Assembly: GCA_963775835.1 (NCBI GenBank)
Contig: CAVZKV010000028.1
Location: forward strand, 9,922-73,921
Direction: 5' to 3'
Source of the DNA: AWTP1-13 sp963775835
GTDB lineage: Bacteria > Pseudomonadota > Alphaproteobacteria > Rhizobiales > Hyphomicrobiaceae
DNA length: 64,000 nt
Position numbers and translations under genes: made by a program. A model generated the notes under the pieces. The model was not told the origin of the DNA, did not search any database, and saw only the letters and a program-made list of their open reading frames with translations. Position 1 is the first letter of the stretch, and every line of letters begins with the position of its first letter. Below are positions 46,070 through 56,550 of the stretch, one piece after another.

Positions 46070-47464
46070 TCAATGTGGTTGCGCCACCATTGCCGCCATG
46101 TCGTCGGCCCAGCGGTTTTGCGATGTCGCCAAATCCGCAAGGCCTTTGGCCATGGCCGGGTAAAGCTCGCCGGTCAGCGCAGCGATCTTGCCCCGCAGCT
46201 CGGTCTCGCTGAAAGGATCGTCCGGTCCGCCGCGGGCGCTGTCGATGCTCACCGCCCTGCGGCTGCCGTCGGTGAGCGTCACCTCGACGCGGGCGGGCCG
46301 ATCTTTGGGCCACGGCCTGAGGTCCTCGTGCGGCACCAGGCGAATGCGGCTGCGCAGCGCCGTGACGCGCGGGTCGGACAACGAGCCGCGCGCGAAAGCG
46401 CCTGCTCCGGCGCTGCCGTGAACGGCCGCCGTTGCGACCGCGTGCAGCATGGAAAATTTCCCGCCGAGCACCGTCTCGGGCTCGGCCGTCGCCAGCGTTT
46501 CGCCCATGGGGTGGGTTGCGACCAGGATCGCGGCGATGTTGGCCGGATCCTTGAGGGCGGGGACCTCGGCACGCAGGCGCAGGGTCGCCTCGACGGCAGA
46601 ATGGGCATATTGGCAGCAGGCGATCATTTTGTGATAGCCGCTGCTGACCGCCCATGAGGTCCCAAGGCCCGCGGTGAGCCGGTCCGGCATGGCCTCATGC
46701 CCATAGCAGGTGGTCATGACGTCGAAGATCGTCTCGGGGAGACCGCCGATGCCAATGGGCGCCCAGTCGGCCGCACGATAGCCCGCCCAGGCGCCGGTGG
46801 CGGTCCAGGCGTTGCGTGCGAGCGCCCCGGCGGGCGCATGGCTATAGGGTCCGGCGTGACTCATGCTCATTGCCGATGACAGCGCCGCCGCGAAGTCCTT
46901 TGTGGTGTAGCCCCTGAGCCGCGCCAGCCCGGCCGCGGCGCCGAGCGGAGCGAAGGCACCGTGCGGATGCACCCGCAGCGGCTGGGCGGGGAAGGCGTGC
47001 GCGATGCGCGCGGTCACTTCATAGGCGACGGCGAGGCTGGCGATGACATCCGCCGTCGGCGCGCCCGTCGCTTCGGCTTCGGCGATAAGGGCCGGGATAA
47101 TGTAGGCGCCTGCATGACAGGCGACGAGCCGATAGCCTTCGTCGAGTTCTGTCCAACAGATCGCCAAGCCGTTGGCGGCCGCGGCGGTGTAGCGATCGAC
47201 GCGCACGGCGGTGCGGCCCAATACGGTGGCAGCGGCCGGACTGCCGGTGCTACGGGCAAGCTCTGCCTGTATGGCGACCACTTCCGGCTCGGTCGCCGCC
47301 GCGACGATGGCGGCGACATCGTCCGAAAGGATGAGGCTCGCGCGCCGCCGCACCTGCGGTGGCACGGCAGCGAGCGAGGTCGTGGCCGCCCATGTGCAGA
47401 GCTCGACAAAACGATGGCCGCTTGCACGCCGCGCATCTGGTTGCGCGTTGTCCATCAAAACCAT
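46070..47464 (-). CDS. MmgE/PrpD family protein (second copy in operon)
   Basis: 464 residues. Key blocks: ASLILSDDVAAIVAAATEPE, ANGLAICWTELDEGYRL (in place of the more usual HALEYDD), VHPHGAFAPLGAAAGLARL and GYHKMIACCQYAHSAVEATL. The start at 47464 is preferred because AAGGA lies nine bases before it; ATG at 47455, which abuts the LivF stop, is an alternative. It differs clearly from the copy at 43257, so the two are not a recent duplication. Confidence 0.9.
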   Translation of the reverse strand: MVLMDNAQPDARRASGHRFVELCTWAATTSLAAVPPQVRRRASLILSDDVAAIVAAATEPEVVAIQAELARSTGSPAAATVLGRTAVRVDRYTAAAANGLAICWTELDEGYRLVACHAGAYIIPALIAEAEATGAPTADVIASLAVAYEVTARIAHAFPAQPLRVHPHGAFAPLGAAAGLARLRGYTTKDFAAALSSAMSMSHAGPYSHAPAGALARNAWTATGAWAGYRAADWAPIGIGGLPETIFDVMTTCYGHEAMPDRLTAGLGTSWAVSSGYHKMIACCQYAHSAVEATLRLRAEVPALKDPANIAAILVATHPMGETLATAEPETVLGGKFSMLHAVATAAVHGSAGAGAFARGSLSDPRVTALRSRIRLVPHEDLRPWPKDRPARVEVTLTDGSRRAVSIDSARGGPDDPFSETELRGKIAALTGELYPAMAKGLADLATSQNRWADDMAAMVAQPH

Positions 47465-48138
47465 TGCCAGAGGTCCTTTTTTGCCTCGAGTTCATGCGCC
47501 GGGCCTTCGAAGACGATCCGACCCGACTTCAAAATGACAGCGCGCTCGATGGCCTGTAGCGTGATCGGGACGTTCTGCTCGACGACCAGCAGGCCGGTGC
47601 CATAGCGTTGATTGACCTCCACGAGCCGCTTCATCACGGCTTCGATGATGATCGGCGCCAGGCCGGTGCACGGCTCGTCGAGCAGCAGCCATTTGGGCTT
47701 GGTCATCAGCGCCATGCCGAGCGCCAGCATTTGCTGTTCGCCCCCGCTCATGGAGCCGGCGGCTTGGTGGCGGCGCGCGTTCAGGATCGGAAACAGCTGG
47801 TAGATATGCTTGCTGAATGAGGGGTCGAACAGCAGGCCCGAGATCGTCAGGTTCTGCTCTACCGACAAATTCGGAAAGACGTTGTGGCCCTGGGGCACGT
47901 AGGCGATGCCCGAGCGCACCGTGGCGGCGACGTTTCCGGCGGCAATCGGCGCTCCCTCGAATATGACGGTGCCGGCGCTCGGGGCGTGCGCGCCGACGAT
48001 GCATTTGAGCAGCGTCGTCTTGCCGGCACCGTTATGGCCGAAGATGCCGACGCGAGCCGCCGGCGCCAGTTTCAGCGTGATGCCGCTTAGCGCCGTCAGC
48101 GGGCCGTAACTGGCGGACAGATTGTCGATCGCGAGCAT
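47455..48138 (-). CDS. livF: Branched-chain amino-acid-type ABC ATPase (LivF)
   Basis: 227 residues, intact. Walker A GHNGAGKTTLLKCIVG, Q-loop YVPQGHNVFPNLSVEQNL, signature MSGGEQQMLALGMAL, Walker B LLLDEPCTGLAP and switch His region LLVVEQNVPITL. Partners with the LivG, LivM, LivH and LivK genes upstream in a hydrophobic amino-acid or carboxylate importer. Two ATPases of this type normally drive the pore. Confidence 0.95.
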   Translation of the reverse strand: MLAIDNLSASYGPLTALSGITLKLAPAARVGIFGHNGAGKTTLLKCIVGAHAPSAGTVIFEGAPIAAGNVAATVRSGIAYVPQGHNVFPNLSVEQNLTISGLLFDPSFSKHIYQLFPILNARRHQAAGSMSGGEQQMLALGMALMTKPKWLLLDEPCTGLAPIIIEAVMKRLVEVNQRYGTGLLVVEQNVPITLQAIERAVILKSGRIVFEGPAHELEAKKDLWQWF

Positions 48139-48152
48139 GTATGTTCCGACTC

Positions 48153-48906
48153 TCAGTGCCCAAAATAGAGCTCGGTGAGCTCGGGATTGGCGATCAGCTC
48201 GGCAATGCTGCCCCGCGCCAGAATTCGGCCTTGAAACATGAACACCGCCTCGTCACAGAGGTCGCGGATGAAGGCGACGTTGTGTTCGACGACGCAGACG
48301 GCGACGCCCGATTGCGCGACCTCGCGAACGATCTTTTGCATCGCCTCATAGGCTTGGCCTTCGACGCCGGCCATCGGCTCATCGAGCAGGAGACAGCGGG
48401 CATCATTCATCAGCGCGCGGGCGACGCCCACGAGCTTCTGCTGACCATAGGGCAGGTCGCCGACGGATTTATCGGCGGTATCCGGCAAGCCAATGCGGGC
48501 CAGAATATCGAGGGCTTTTGCGCGTGCGGCCTTGGCAGCGGAGCGGACCTTGCCCGGCCGGAACATGAGCGTGACCAGCAATTCTGCCGGATAGTGGCGG
48601 GCACCGATGATCAGATTGTCGATCACCGACAGCGAAGGGAAGAGCCGAACGTGCTGCCAGGTGCGCGCCAAGCCGCGCCGCGCCCGCTCGTGCAGGGCCA
48701 AGCCGTCAAGCGACTTGCCATCGAGCGTGATCGTGCCGGCGTCGGGTGCATAAAGGCCCGAGACGAGATTGAACAGCGAGGTCTTGCCGGCGCCATTCGG
48801 CCCGATCAAGCCCGAGGATCCGACCCTGGCGCATCGACCAGATCAATGTTGTCTGCGACGACGATGCCGCCAAAGCTCTTGCTGAGAGGCCCTTGACCTC
48901 GAGCAT
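48153..48906 (-). pseudogene. livG: Branched-chain amino-acid-type ABC ATPase (LivG), frameshifted near the N-terminus
   Basis: From LIGPNGAGKTSLFNLVSG (Walker A) to the stop at 48153 one frame runs cleanly: DLPYGQQKLVGVARALM (signature region) and LLLDEPMAGVEG (Walker B). The true start is MLEVKGLS at 48906, in another frame; a base is lost near 48880 so that SKSFGGIVVADNI is recovered only by shifting, and again before Walker A. The gene begins one base after the LivM stop. Confidence 0.85.
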
Positions 48907-48907
48907 C

Positions 48908-49803
48908 TCAGCCGCCTCCGCGCCTTGCGCGGCCGTCGAGGTCCAGGTAGTGCCGGCCTGCATCAATCCGCCCGGGCGAAGGAACATGAAAATCAGCACG
49001 AAGCCCGTGAACAGCAGCCCCTGCAGCGGTCCCAGAAGAACCGGCGGCAGATTCAGGAACGTGATGGCCTGCGGCAGGATCTGCAGCAGGATGGCGCCGA
49101 CCACGGGCCCCCATGGGCGTCCTGAGTCCGCCGACGACGACCATGGTCAGGATCGTCGACGACATCAGGATTTCGAATTGTTCCGACCGTGACGAAGCGG
49201 AAATAGTGCGCATAAAGCGCGCCGGCAAACCCGGCGATGCCGGAGCCCAGCGCGAAGATCGAGACTTGATCCACTTCGCGTCGCGGCCGAGCGCGGCAAA
49301 GGCCACCTCGTCGTCCCGCATGGCGCTGATCGCACGGCCGTAGTCGCTGTGGGCGATCCAGCGCACCAACAACACGACGGCAACCGCCGCGCACGCTGCA
49401 CCAGCGCGACATAGGACGACGCGCCCGAAGCTCGGCACGAGGAAAGCTGGAATGCCCGATACGCCGCTGGCGCCGCCGGTGAAGCGCAGGTTCTTGATCA
49501 GCTCGATCATGCCCAGCTGAAAGCCGATGCTGGCAATCAACAGATAGTCGCCGGAGATGCGCAAGGCGGGCAGCGACATCAGCGACCGACAGCGCGGTGG
49601 CCAGCAGCGGCGCCAGCCAGCATCGCAGCGGCACGGGCAGGCCGAGCATCGCGCGCCAGCAGCGCCGACGTATAGGCGCCGAGCCCATAGAAAATCGGGT
49701 GCGCGATCGAGATCAGCCCGCCGTAGCCGATGACGAGGTTGAAGCTCGACGCCAGAATGACGAACAAGCCGATGAGAATGATGACGGAATAGATGTAGTC
49801 CAT
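48908..49803 (-). pseudogene. livM: Branched-chain amino-acid-type ABC permease (LivM), several frameshifts
   Basis: The protein starts MDYIYSVIILIGLFVILASS at 49803 with LVIGYGGLISIAHPIFYGLG, then reads in other frames LLIASIGFQLGMIELIKNLR, FTGGASGVSGIPAF, and ends with LLQILPQAITFLNLPPVLLG and a last hydrophobic segment. These are the LivM helices in order. At least four single-base shifts separate them. The start is 56 bases after the LivH stop. Confidence 0.85.
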
Positions 49804-49858
49804 CGCGTCGTCACTCGACCGATTGCGCGCGCTTGTCGGCCGCCGGCGCGTCACGGCA

Positions 49859-50746
49859 TCAGCCCTGCGCGAGCTTCCTGACAGCCGTGCGGGCAGGCGA
49901 ATACCCTGCGGAAAGAAGATGATCGTCGCGAACAGGAACACGTAGAGCAGAAATCCCTGCCACTCCGACGGGATGACGAGAATGCTCGCATTCTGCACGA
50001 CGCCGAGCACGACCGCCGCGAGCGCCGCGCCCCAGATCATTGCCGATGCCGCCGAGGATCGTCGCCAGGGTCGCAAACAACATCATCTCGAGGCTGGTCA
50101 GCGGCTGAACCTGCGCGCGCGTGCCGTAGAGGAACATGCCGGTCGCGACCAAGGCGCCGCAATCAACATCGTCAGCATGTACACCGCGCGCCGGTCGATG
50201 CCATAGAACTCGGCGAGGCGGGATTGTCGGCGACCGCCACCATGAACTGGCCGCGTCGCGTAAAGCGCAGAAACAGCCACAGCGCCGCCACGGCGCCGAG
50301 CGTCGCGAGCACAGCCGGCACGTCCCAGGCACTCACCGCGATCTCGCCGACCAGCGTCACGGGCCAGAACAACTGCGGGAAGATCGTCTTCGGCCAGGTG
50401 CCGAACAGCAAGCATGGCGAGATAGGCGATGAACTCGGAGGCGACGATCGTGAAGATGAAGACGAACATGGGCGAGGCTTGATTGCGCCGCAGCGTCGCA
50501 AAGCCGAAGTTCTCCAGCACCCAAGCGCTGACCAGCGTTGCCGCCAGCGCAAGCCGCAAAGCGCATGCGGTCCCCCGAGGCCAGCCCAGGCAATCGACGC
50601 CGTGAGCCGTATAGAACGCAATGGTCATCAACCCCGCCTGCGCGAAATTGAAGACGCCGTTGACCTTCGAGCACCAGAGCGAAGGCGACCGCAAACAGCA
50701 CGTAGTAGCTGCCGGTCGCGAGCGAGGTCCAAAGGATCTGCGCCAT
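49859..50746 (-). pseudogene. livH: Branched-chain amino-acid-type ABC permease (LivH), several frameshifts
   Basis: Begins MAQILWTSLATGSYYVLFAV at 50746, which is the LivH N-terminal helix. Other frames contribute the motif N(Q)ASPMFVFIFTIVASEFIAY, FTRRGQFMVAVADNP, YGIDRRAVYMLTMLI, and the tail LGVVQNASILVIPSEWQGF with a final helix. The last frame stops at 49859 after VRKLAQG. At least four shifts are needed to join them. Confidence 0.85.
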
Positions 50747-50899
50747 GGTTGTCCAGATTAAACATGTGAACCGCGTCGGTCCTGCGGGCATGCGGCGCTC
50801 ACGGCTGCGGGGCCGGCTCGAGCGCAAGGTCGTTGTCACCATCGACGGTCATGGCACATTGCCTGCCCGTGCGCTCTGGCGCAGCAAGTGCGCTCAGAT

Positions 50900-52093
50900 C
50901 TATCGTGCGAACGTCACTTGGCGACCCTTCGGCACCCATTTGCCGTCCTTCACCTCGACCAGATAGACGGGCTTCGACACCGTGTGGCTGTCGGAAACGG
51001 TCATCGCATCCGGTCAAGGGAAGATCGAAGGTCGCCATCGCCAGCATCTCCTTGCGGAAATTTTCTCCGGTCGGTGCCAGTCCCTTCTTGTCCATGGACG
51101 TGAAGATCGCGGCCACCATATACGGCGCGTCATGCAGGTATTGGGTGTAGGGCAGACCATTCGGCTCGCGCTTTTCCTCTTTCTTCCAGCGCTCGACGTA
51201 CGCGGCGACGGCCGGCAGATCGGTCACGCCCGGCGCCAAGCGAGGTGGCGATGATGCCCTCGGCAGCCTGCCGAGCTGCTCGATCACTTTGGGATTGTAG
51301 ATCGCCGAATAGGAGGTGATCGGCTGGTTGAGACCCAATTGGCGCATCTGCGCCAGCCACCTGCGGCATGTCTGCGACGAGCCCATGCAGATGAATGATG
51401 TCCGGCTGAGCCGAGCGCACCTTCAGCATGGCGCCGGTGAAATCGGTCGCCTTCGGATCGTAGGCCTCGTAAGCGACGATCTCGCCACCCGCCTTGGTGA
51501 AGGTGTCTCGATAGACCTGTGCTTGCGACAATGCCGGTGTCGTTGTTGATGTAGAGGACCGCAGCCTTTTTCTTGCCCGATCTTCTCGACCGAGTAGCGG
51601 GCCACGCGCCGAGACATCGACGTCGGCGAGCGGGAACGTCGTGTAGACGTAGTCGCCGAGCTTGGCGATGTCGGGCGAGTTGGCGCCGATCGACAACTCG
51701 ACCACCTTGTTGTCGTTGGCAATCGGCGCGACCGCGCGCACGACCGACGACCAGGCCGTGATGAAGACCGGAACCTTCTCAACGCTGACCAGCCGATTGA
51801 CGGCATTGATGCCGACTTGCGGGTCGGCCTGCGTGTCGAGCACGATCATCTCGAGCTTCTTGCCGTTGACGCCGCCCTTGGCGTTGATGTGCGTCGACGG
51901 CCCATTGCGCAGCCTTGACCTGGTCGGCGCCATAGAGCGCCTGCGATCCGGACAAGGGCATGGCGAGGCCGAACTTGTAGGTTGCGGGTGCCTGCGCCGG
52001 CGCGGCGCCGGCAAGTGTCATGAACAGCACGCGCGGCGCCGCCTGCCAAGAGTGTCGCGCGGCGGCTTTGTGAGACGTGCTTGGCATGGTCAT
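50900..52093 (-). pseudogene. livK: Branched-chain amino-acid-type substrate-binding protein (LivK), many frameshifts
   Basis: ATG at 52093 has GGGAGGAG upstream. The signal region and mature start read ATYKFGLAMPLSGSQALYG. Further frames give EMIVLDTQADPQVGINAVNR, VVELSIGANSPDIAKLGDYV, AYDPKATDFTGAMLKV and FTSMDKKGLAPTGENFRKE, the order of a Peripla_BP_6 protein; the last frame ends WVPKGRQVTFAR at 50900. At least six shifts lie within 1.2 kb. Binds the imported ligand in the periplasm. Confidence 0.85.
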
Positions 52094-52130
52094 GTGGCTC
52101 CTCCCTTGCGTTGTCGAGTGATGCGTGAGT

Positions 52131-52848
52131 TTAGGCGGCGCCGCCGGATGCGGTGGGGCGCGGTATCTTTGCCAGCTCCCGCAGCAAGTCATCGGTGCTG
52201 GACACGTCGGCGTACTTCTCCGACATGTCGAAGAGATTGACAGCATGCGAAGTCTTGCTGCGGTCGTAGACGGCGTCGTGGGCTACCGCGACGCGAAAAT
52301 TGAAGGCGAACGCGTCGACGACGCTGCCGCGCACGCATCCCGAGGTCGTGCACCCCGTCACCACCAGCGTATCGGCAGCCGCGTTGATCAAGTAGCTCGC
52401 GAGCGGCGTGCCGAAGAACGCGCTCGGATGCTTCTTTGGCAGCAGGATGTCGTTCTCACGCGGGGCGACCTCAGCGACGAAGTCATAGCCGTTGCGCGCA
52501 ATGGTCATGATGGCGGGACCTTGTCGGCGAGCCGTCCCTTATCGAAGGTCTCCTTGGGTGAGACGTAGGGAAACAGAACCGGCCAGTTGCGTTGCGCGGA
52601 AGAGGGCGAGCAAACGTGCGATCTGGGCGACCGCGCTCCATCCGACATCGCCGCAGGCCGTCGGAAATTCCTTGATCGCCTCCCAGAAGGGCTTCGGCGT
52701 CGAGCCGACCGTGCGGTACTGCACATCGATGATCAGCAGGGCCGGTCGGACGCCCTAGACCGGTGCGTCGGCCAAAGCCGGCGGCCGCATAGGCGCGCTG
52801 CTCCTCTTGCGAAATTATGCCATCCCACGGCTTGTTTGCTGTACGCAT
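52131..52848 (-). pseudogene. Isochorismatase-family cysteine hydrolase, frameshifted
   Basis: Starts MRTANKPWDGIISQEEQRAY at 52848 with GGGAGG upstream. Shifted frames give LIIDVQYRTVGSTPKPFW, with the catalytic Asp, and VAQIARLLALFRATQ. From 52508 a clean frame carries TLVVTGCTTSGCVRGSVVD, with the nucleophilic Cys after TTSG, and FAFNFRVAVAHDAVYDRSK. Relatives hydrolyse amides such as N-carbamoylsarcosine, maleamate or nicotinamide. A role in releasing ammonia or CO2 from an operon intermediate is inferred. Confidence 0.82.
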
Positions 52849-52868
52849 CGGCGGCCTCCCTTGGCGGC

Positions 52869-53750
52869 TCAATCGACCGGCTGCACGGCGTAGCGTTGCT
52901 CGAGCGCGTCGTAGGTTGCCTTCGCCACCGTGCGCTGGCGCTCGCCGAAGCTTGCCAGTTTGTCGGCGACGGCGTGCAAGCGAGCCGTCCCGCTTCAGGG
53001 CCGCGAGCACGTCGCGCGATGCCTTGAGCGCGGCCTGCAGCGTGGCGTTGGCATAGAGCACGAGGCCGAAGCCCATCTGCGCCAGTTTGCCCTGCCCGAT
53101 CTCCGGCGTCATGCCGCCGAACACGATGTTGGCGAGCTGCGGTGCCGGCAGCTCGCTGGGCAATGCGGGCGAGCTCAGCCTCTTCGAGGGGCGCTTCGAC
53201 GAAGGTCGCGTCGGCGCCGGCCGCGATGAAGGCGTGCGCGCGCGCGATTGCGGCATCGAGCCCTTCGATCGCCCGCGCGTCCGTGCGCGCGACGATCTGG
53301 AAGTCCTGGTCATGGCGGCAATCCACGGCGGCTTTGATCTTCTGCAGCATTTCCGCAAGCGGGATCACGGCCTTGCCGGAAAAGTGGCCGCACTTCTTGG
53401 GAAAAACCTGATCCTCGATCTGCACACCGGCCGCGCCCGCACGCTCGAGCATGCGCACGGTGCGACGCATATTGAGGGCATTGCCGAAGCCGGTGTCGGC
53501 ATCGACCAGCAGGGGCAGCGCCACGACATCCGCAGATGGCTGCGACCGTGTCGACGATCTCGGTCAGCGTGGTCAGTCCGATGTCCGGTACGCCCAACTG
53601 CATGTTGGCGATACCGGCGCCGGAGACATAGGCAACCTCAAAGCCGAGATCCTCGATGATGCGCGCAAATAGCGCATTGGCGGCGCCGGGCGCGAGGCTG
53701 GCATCGCGTCGCGCCAGGATCGATTTCAGGCGTGTCGTATTGCGCGTCAT
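52869..53750 (-). pseudogene. PEP-mutase/isocitrate-lyase superfamily enzyme, frameshifted
   Basis: Starts MTRNTTRLKSILARRDASLA at 53750. The core is clean from about 53530: LPLLVDADTGFGNALNMRRT, VQIEDQVFPKKCGHFSGK (the conserved Lys-Cys-Gly-His turn) and QIVARTDARAIEGLDAAIAR. The end, YDALEQRYAVQPVD, is in another frame and stops at 52869. The family includes methylisocitrate lyase, oxaloacetate decarboxylase and phosphonopyruvate hydrolase. With two MmgE/PrpD genes in the same operon, a C-C lyase acting on a methylcitrate-like acid is plausible. Confidence 0.85.
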
Positions 53751-54477
53751 GGGGTGACATCTCTCTCGCGGGGAACTGCCGGCAACCTTGAGCCGCGCTG
53801 CGGTATTGGACCACGAAAGGCGGATATGTTTGCGCATGGCCGCCTCCGCCGCATCGGTCGCGACGCCGTAGTGCGGCCAGGATGTCTTGATGCTCCTTGT
53901 AGGCCTGGCGCGCGCGCCCAGGCGTGGCGCTACTGCGGAAGCGATAGACGCGCATGAGGCTGTACATGTCTTCACACAGCAGCCGAAACAGCCGCCGATT
54001 GTTGCTGCCGCTGGCAATTCGGAAATGGAAATCCTGGTCGCCACCGGCTTGGTAGTAGGCGGTGCCGCTAGCCACATCCGGTTGCCGGCGATGCGCCGCC
54101 AGGCTCTGTTCGAGCGCATCCAGATCTTTCCCGGACATGGCCACGGCCGCCAACCGCGCCGCCATGCCTTCGAGGCCCTCGCGGATGAGGAACAGTTCCT
54201 CAAGATCGCGCGGTTGAAGCTCGACGACGCGCGCCCCGAGATGGGGGACACGATGGATCAAGCCCTTTGCCTCCAGGCGAAAAATGGCTTCCCGCAGCGG
54301 CGCCCGGCTGACGCCCAGCCGAGCAGAAAGGTTGACTTCGTTGATGGTTTCCCCGGGCGCGATGCGTCCCTGCACGATCGCCTCCACGATCTGATCGAAG
54401 ACGCGGTCGGCGAGCGTTACGCGCGCGATGGTTTGGACGGCGGGGTCCTGTCGACTGTATACAGCCATGGGTGGCAT
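53747..54477 (-). pseudogene. GntR-family (FCD domain) regulator, frameshifted at the C-terminal end
   Basis: N-terminal winged helix: LADRVFDQIVEAIVQGRIAPG with ARLGVSRAPLREAIFRLEAK, the FadR-subfamily pattern. FCD effector domain: LEELFLIREGLEGMAARLAA and DQDFHFRIASGSNNRRLFRL with metal-site His. Near 53880 the frame shifts to EAAMRKHIRLSWSN, and a final shift would give ERDVTP and a stop overlapping the next ATG as ATGA. First gene of the catabolic set, so it probably controls it. Start at 54477 or 54468. Confidence 0.85.
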
Positions 54478-54519
54478 GAAAGCATCCGCGCTTCGCGAGG
54501 GCAAGAAGATCTCAACGCC

Positions 54520-54700
54520 ACCCTCGCCAGCTGCCCGCGGGTGGCTGCAGACCCAAGTTTGACCTCTGGTCAGCCACCAGGTACTGCACGATTGCGGCCG
54601 GCGCGGTGAGGAGCACTCCATCGTCGAGCTCAAGCGCCGGTACATAGCCGTTCGCGTTGATGCTGGCGTATTCGATCCCGCCTACCGTCCGGCGCGTGCC
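54520..54700 (-). pseudogene. Glutathione S-transferase N-domain remnant
   Basis: One frame reads EYASINANGYVPALELDDG then TAPAAIVQYLVADQRSNLG, the GST segment containing the cis-Pro and the glutathione-contact turn. The N-terminal thioredoxin strand and the C-terminal helical domain are missing; the frame breaks up at both ends. It separates the catabolic operon from the GNAT gene. Confidence 0.55.
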
Positions 54701-54977
54701 GGCACGGGGTTGCTGCGCCGCCCTGGCATCTCGGCGATCCGGACCCCGAGCTTTCGCGCCTGCGTGCTCCGCTCGTGAAGCGTAGGTGCGGTTGTTGTCA
54801 CCCCGACCTCAGGCGCGTGGCTCCGTGCGGTGCTGGATTTTCTTGGCGCACCATCTTGCCGAGCAGCGCCGGCTGATCGAGGGCCATCGTTGCATTGATT
54901 GAATGGCCAGGCAGTCATGGAGCTTGGCAGGCGTTCGGTGGCCTCCGCAGTTCAGAGGGAAACCGTCGGCTCGTCGC

Positions 54978-55725
54978 CTAACCCTTCCTTGGTGCGAAGA
55001 GCAAAAGCGTTCCGATCCGCTCGTAGCCCATGCGCGGGTACAGAAGCGCCCCCACGTGGCTCGCCGTCAGCACCGAACACTTTGCGCCGCGGGCGCGATC
55101 GTCACGCAACATTCGGCACAACAGCGCCCGCCCGATCCCGCGCCGCCGATAGGGCGCGTTGACGTACATGTCCGCGCACCATGTCGCCTCGACCGCATCC
55201 ACGCTGCGTACCCGGCCCACGATTTCCTGCCCATCGAGCGCCACATACTGACGGAAAGGCGCATCGTTCTCGAGCGGCTCGGCAAGATGGGGCGCGTGCG
55301 CGTGGCCTGAGCCATACGCGACGCCAGCTCGGGCGTACGCACGCGTTCGATCGGCAGAGGAACGGGAGTTCGGGATTCGCCGTAGCCGCTGCACGAAAAA
55401 ACCCTCCGTGGCGAGCAGCCGGTAGCCAAGGCATCTGTAGGCGGCTCGGGTCGGTTGGTCGGGACGCCGGTCTCGACCATCGCGCCTACAAAGAAGCGCC
55501 CGCGGCTGTGGCTTCGCGCCACCGCATCGACTTCGTCTGCGTCGACGTCGTAGGCAATCCATTCTTCCTTGCGATAGTCGCGAGGATTCTTGCGCGGCGC
55601 ATCGCGCATGACCCATAGGGAGCGAAGCGGTGGGCTTCATAGGGAAAGGTACGGCTCTTGCCGGCGCTGTGGCCGCGCACGAACACCTCGATCGCAAACT
55701 CAATCTCGCGCTGCCGGCTGTTCAT
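54978..55725 (-). pseudogene. GNAT-family N-acetyltransferase, frameshifted
   Basis: Starts MNSRQREIEFAIEVFVRGHS at 55725. Shifted frames supply EEWIAYDVDADEVDAVARSH and VPLPIERVRTPELASRMA. The last frame, intact to 54978, holds the acetyl-CoA site: ADMYVNAPYRRRGIGRALLC (R/Q-x-x-G-x-G/A) and ASHVGALLYPRMGYERIGTL. At least three single-base shifts. Acceptor unknown. Confidence 0.8.
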
Positions 55726-55741
55726 GGCAATAGAGGAGGTG

Positions 55742-55974
55742 TCATGGACTTGCTTGGCCAACGCAGCCGGCGCGGGCGTGCTCCCAGCCGAAAAACGGCA
55801 TTCCAGCATGGCTCAACGACGCCAGAGCGAATGCCGTCGCTGCGACGGCCAGAAGCAGCCGACTGGCTATCGGCATTGGCTCCCAGACAAACCATGCCGG
55901 AGCGGCCGGCGTGCGACGAGCAAAAACCAAGCCGTCCCAAAAACGCTCAAAGCCGCTTTAGTGATCCCACTCAT
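55742..55974 (-). pseudogene. Possible two-helix small membrane protein, frameshifted
   Basis: Starts MSGITKAALSVFGTAWFLLV at 55974, with AGAGGAC before it, then shifts frame near a run of T to WFVWEPMPIASRLLLAVAAT and ends at 55742, 17 bases before the GNAT start. Two hydrophobic helices result. Weak evidence; included because spacing fits an operon with the GNAT gene. Confidence 0.35.
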
Positions 55975-56041
55975 GTCCTCTTGGGATGATGTCTTCTCAT
56001 TTTCCTTCGCTAACAACTCTGCTCGCCCGCGTTTCCTGGTG

Positions 56042-56433
56042 TTAAGGCTCCCAGCCACTGCTACCGTACGGCCGCGTGATGATTTCCAGCAGGTGACCGT
56101 TCGGGTCCTCGAAATAGACGCCGCGTCCGCCATCGTGGCGGTTGACCTCACCCTGCTTTGTCCGCGCCGGGTCGGCCCAGTAGGGGAGACCCTGCCCCGG
56201 ATGCGCTCGAAGATTTCGTCGAATTCGGTCTCGCTGACTAGAAAGGCGAAGTGTCGGGACAAGACCTCGCCTTGCCGATCCATAAAGTCGAGACTGACGC
56301 CGTTGCTGGTCGCCACGACCTGGAACGGGCCCCACTTCCTCGGCGGCGGTAAGCCAAGGATGCCCGCGAGGAAGGCCGCTGAGGCTCTGCTGTCCTTTGA
56401 CCAAACGATCGTGTGATTAAACTCGACTGGCAT
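56042..56433 (-). pseudogene. VOC-family protein (glyoxalase/dioxygenase-like), one frameshift
   Basis: First frame from MPVEFNHTIVWSKDSRASAA (56433, GAGGTGG upstream) to FLVSETEFDEIFERIRG. At about 56190 the reading moves to GLPYWADPARTKQGEVNRHD, GGRGVYFEDPNGHLLEIITR and the stop at 56042. Metal ligands would be the His in FNHTIV, His in SRHFAF and Glu in LLEIITR. Complete apart from the one-base shift. Confidence 0.85.
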
Positions 56434-56550
56434 GTCGCCACCTCATAATTCGAGTTTCACCTGACGGTTTACCTTTTGACGATCGGCCGCGACCGACGAG
56501 CCTGAACGTTTGCCGTCTAACGCTCGCCAAAATGGCTGCTACGCGAAGCG

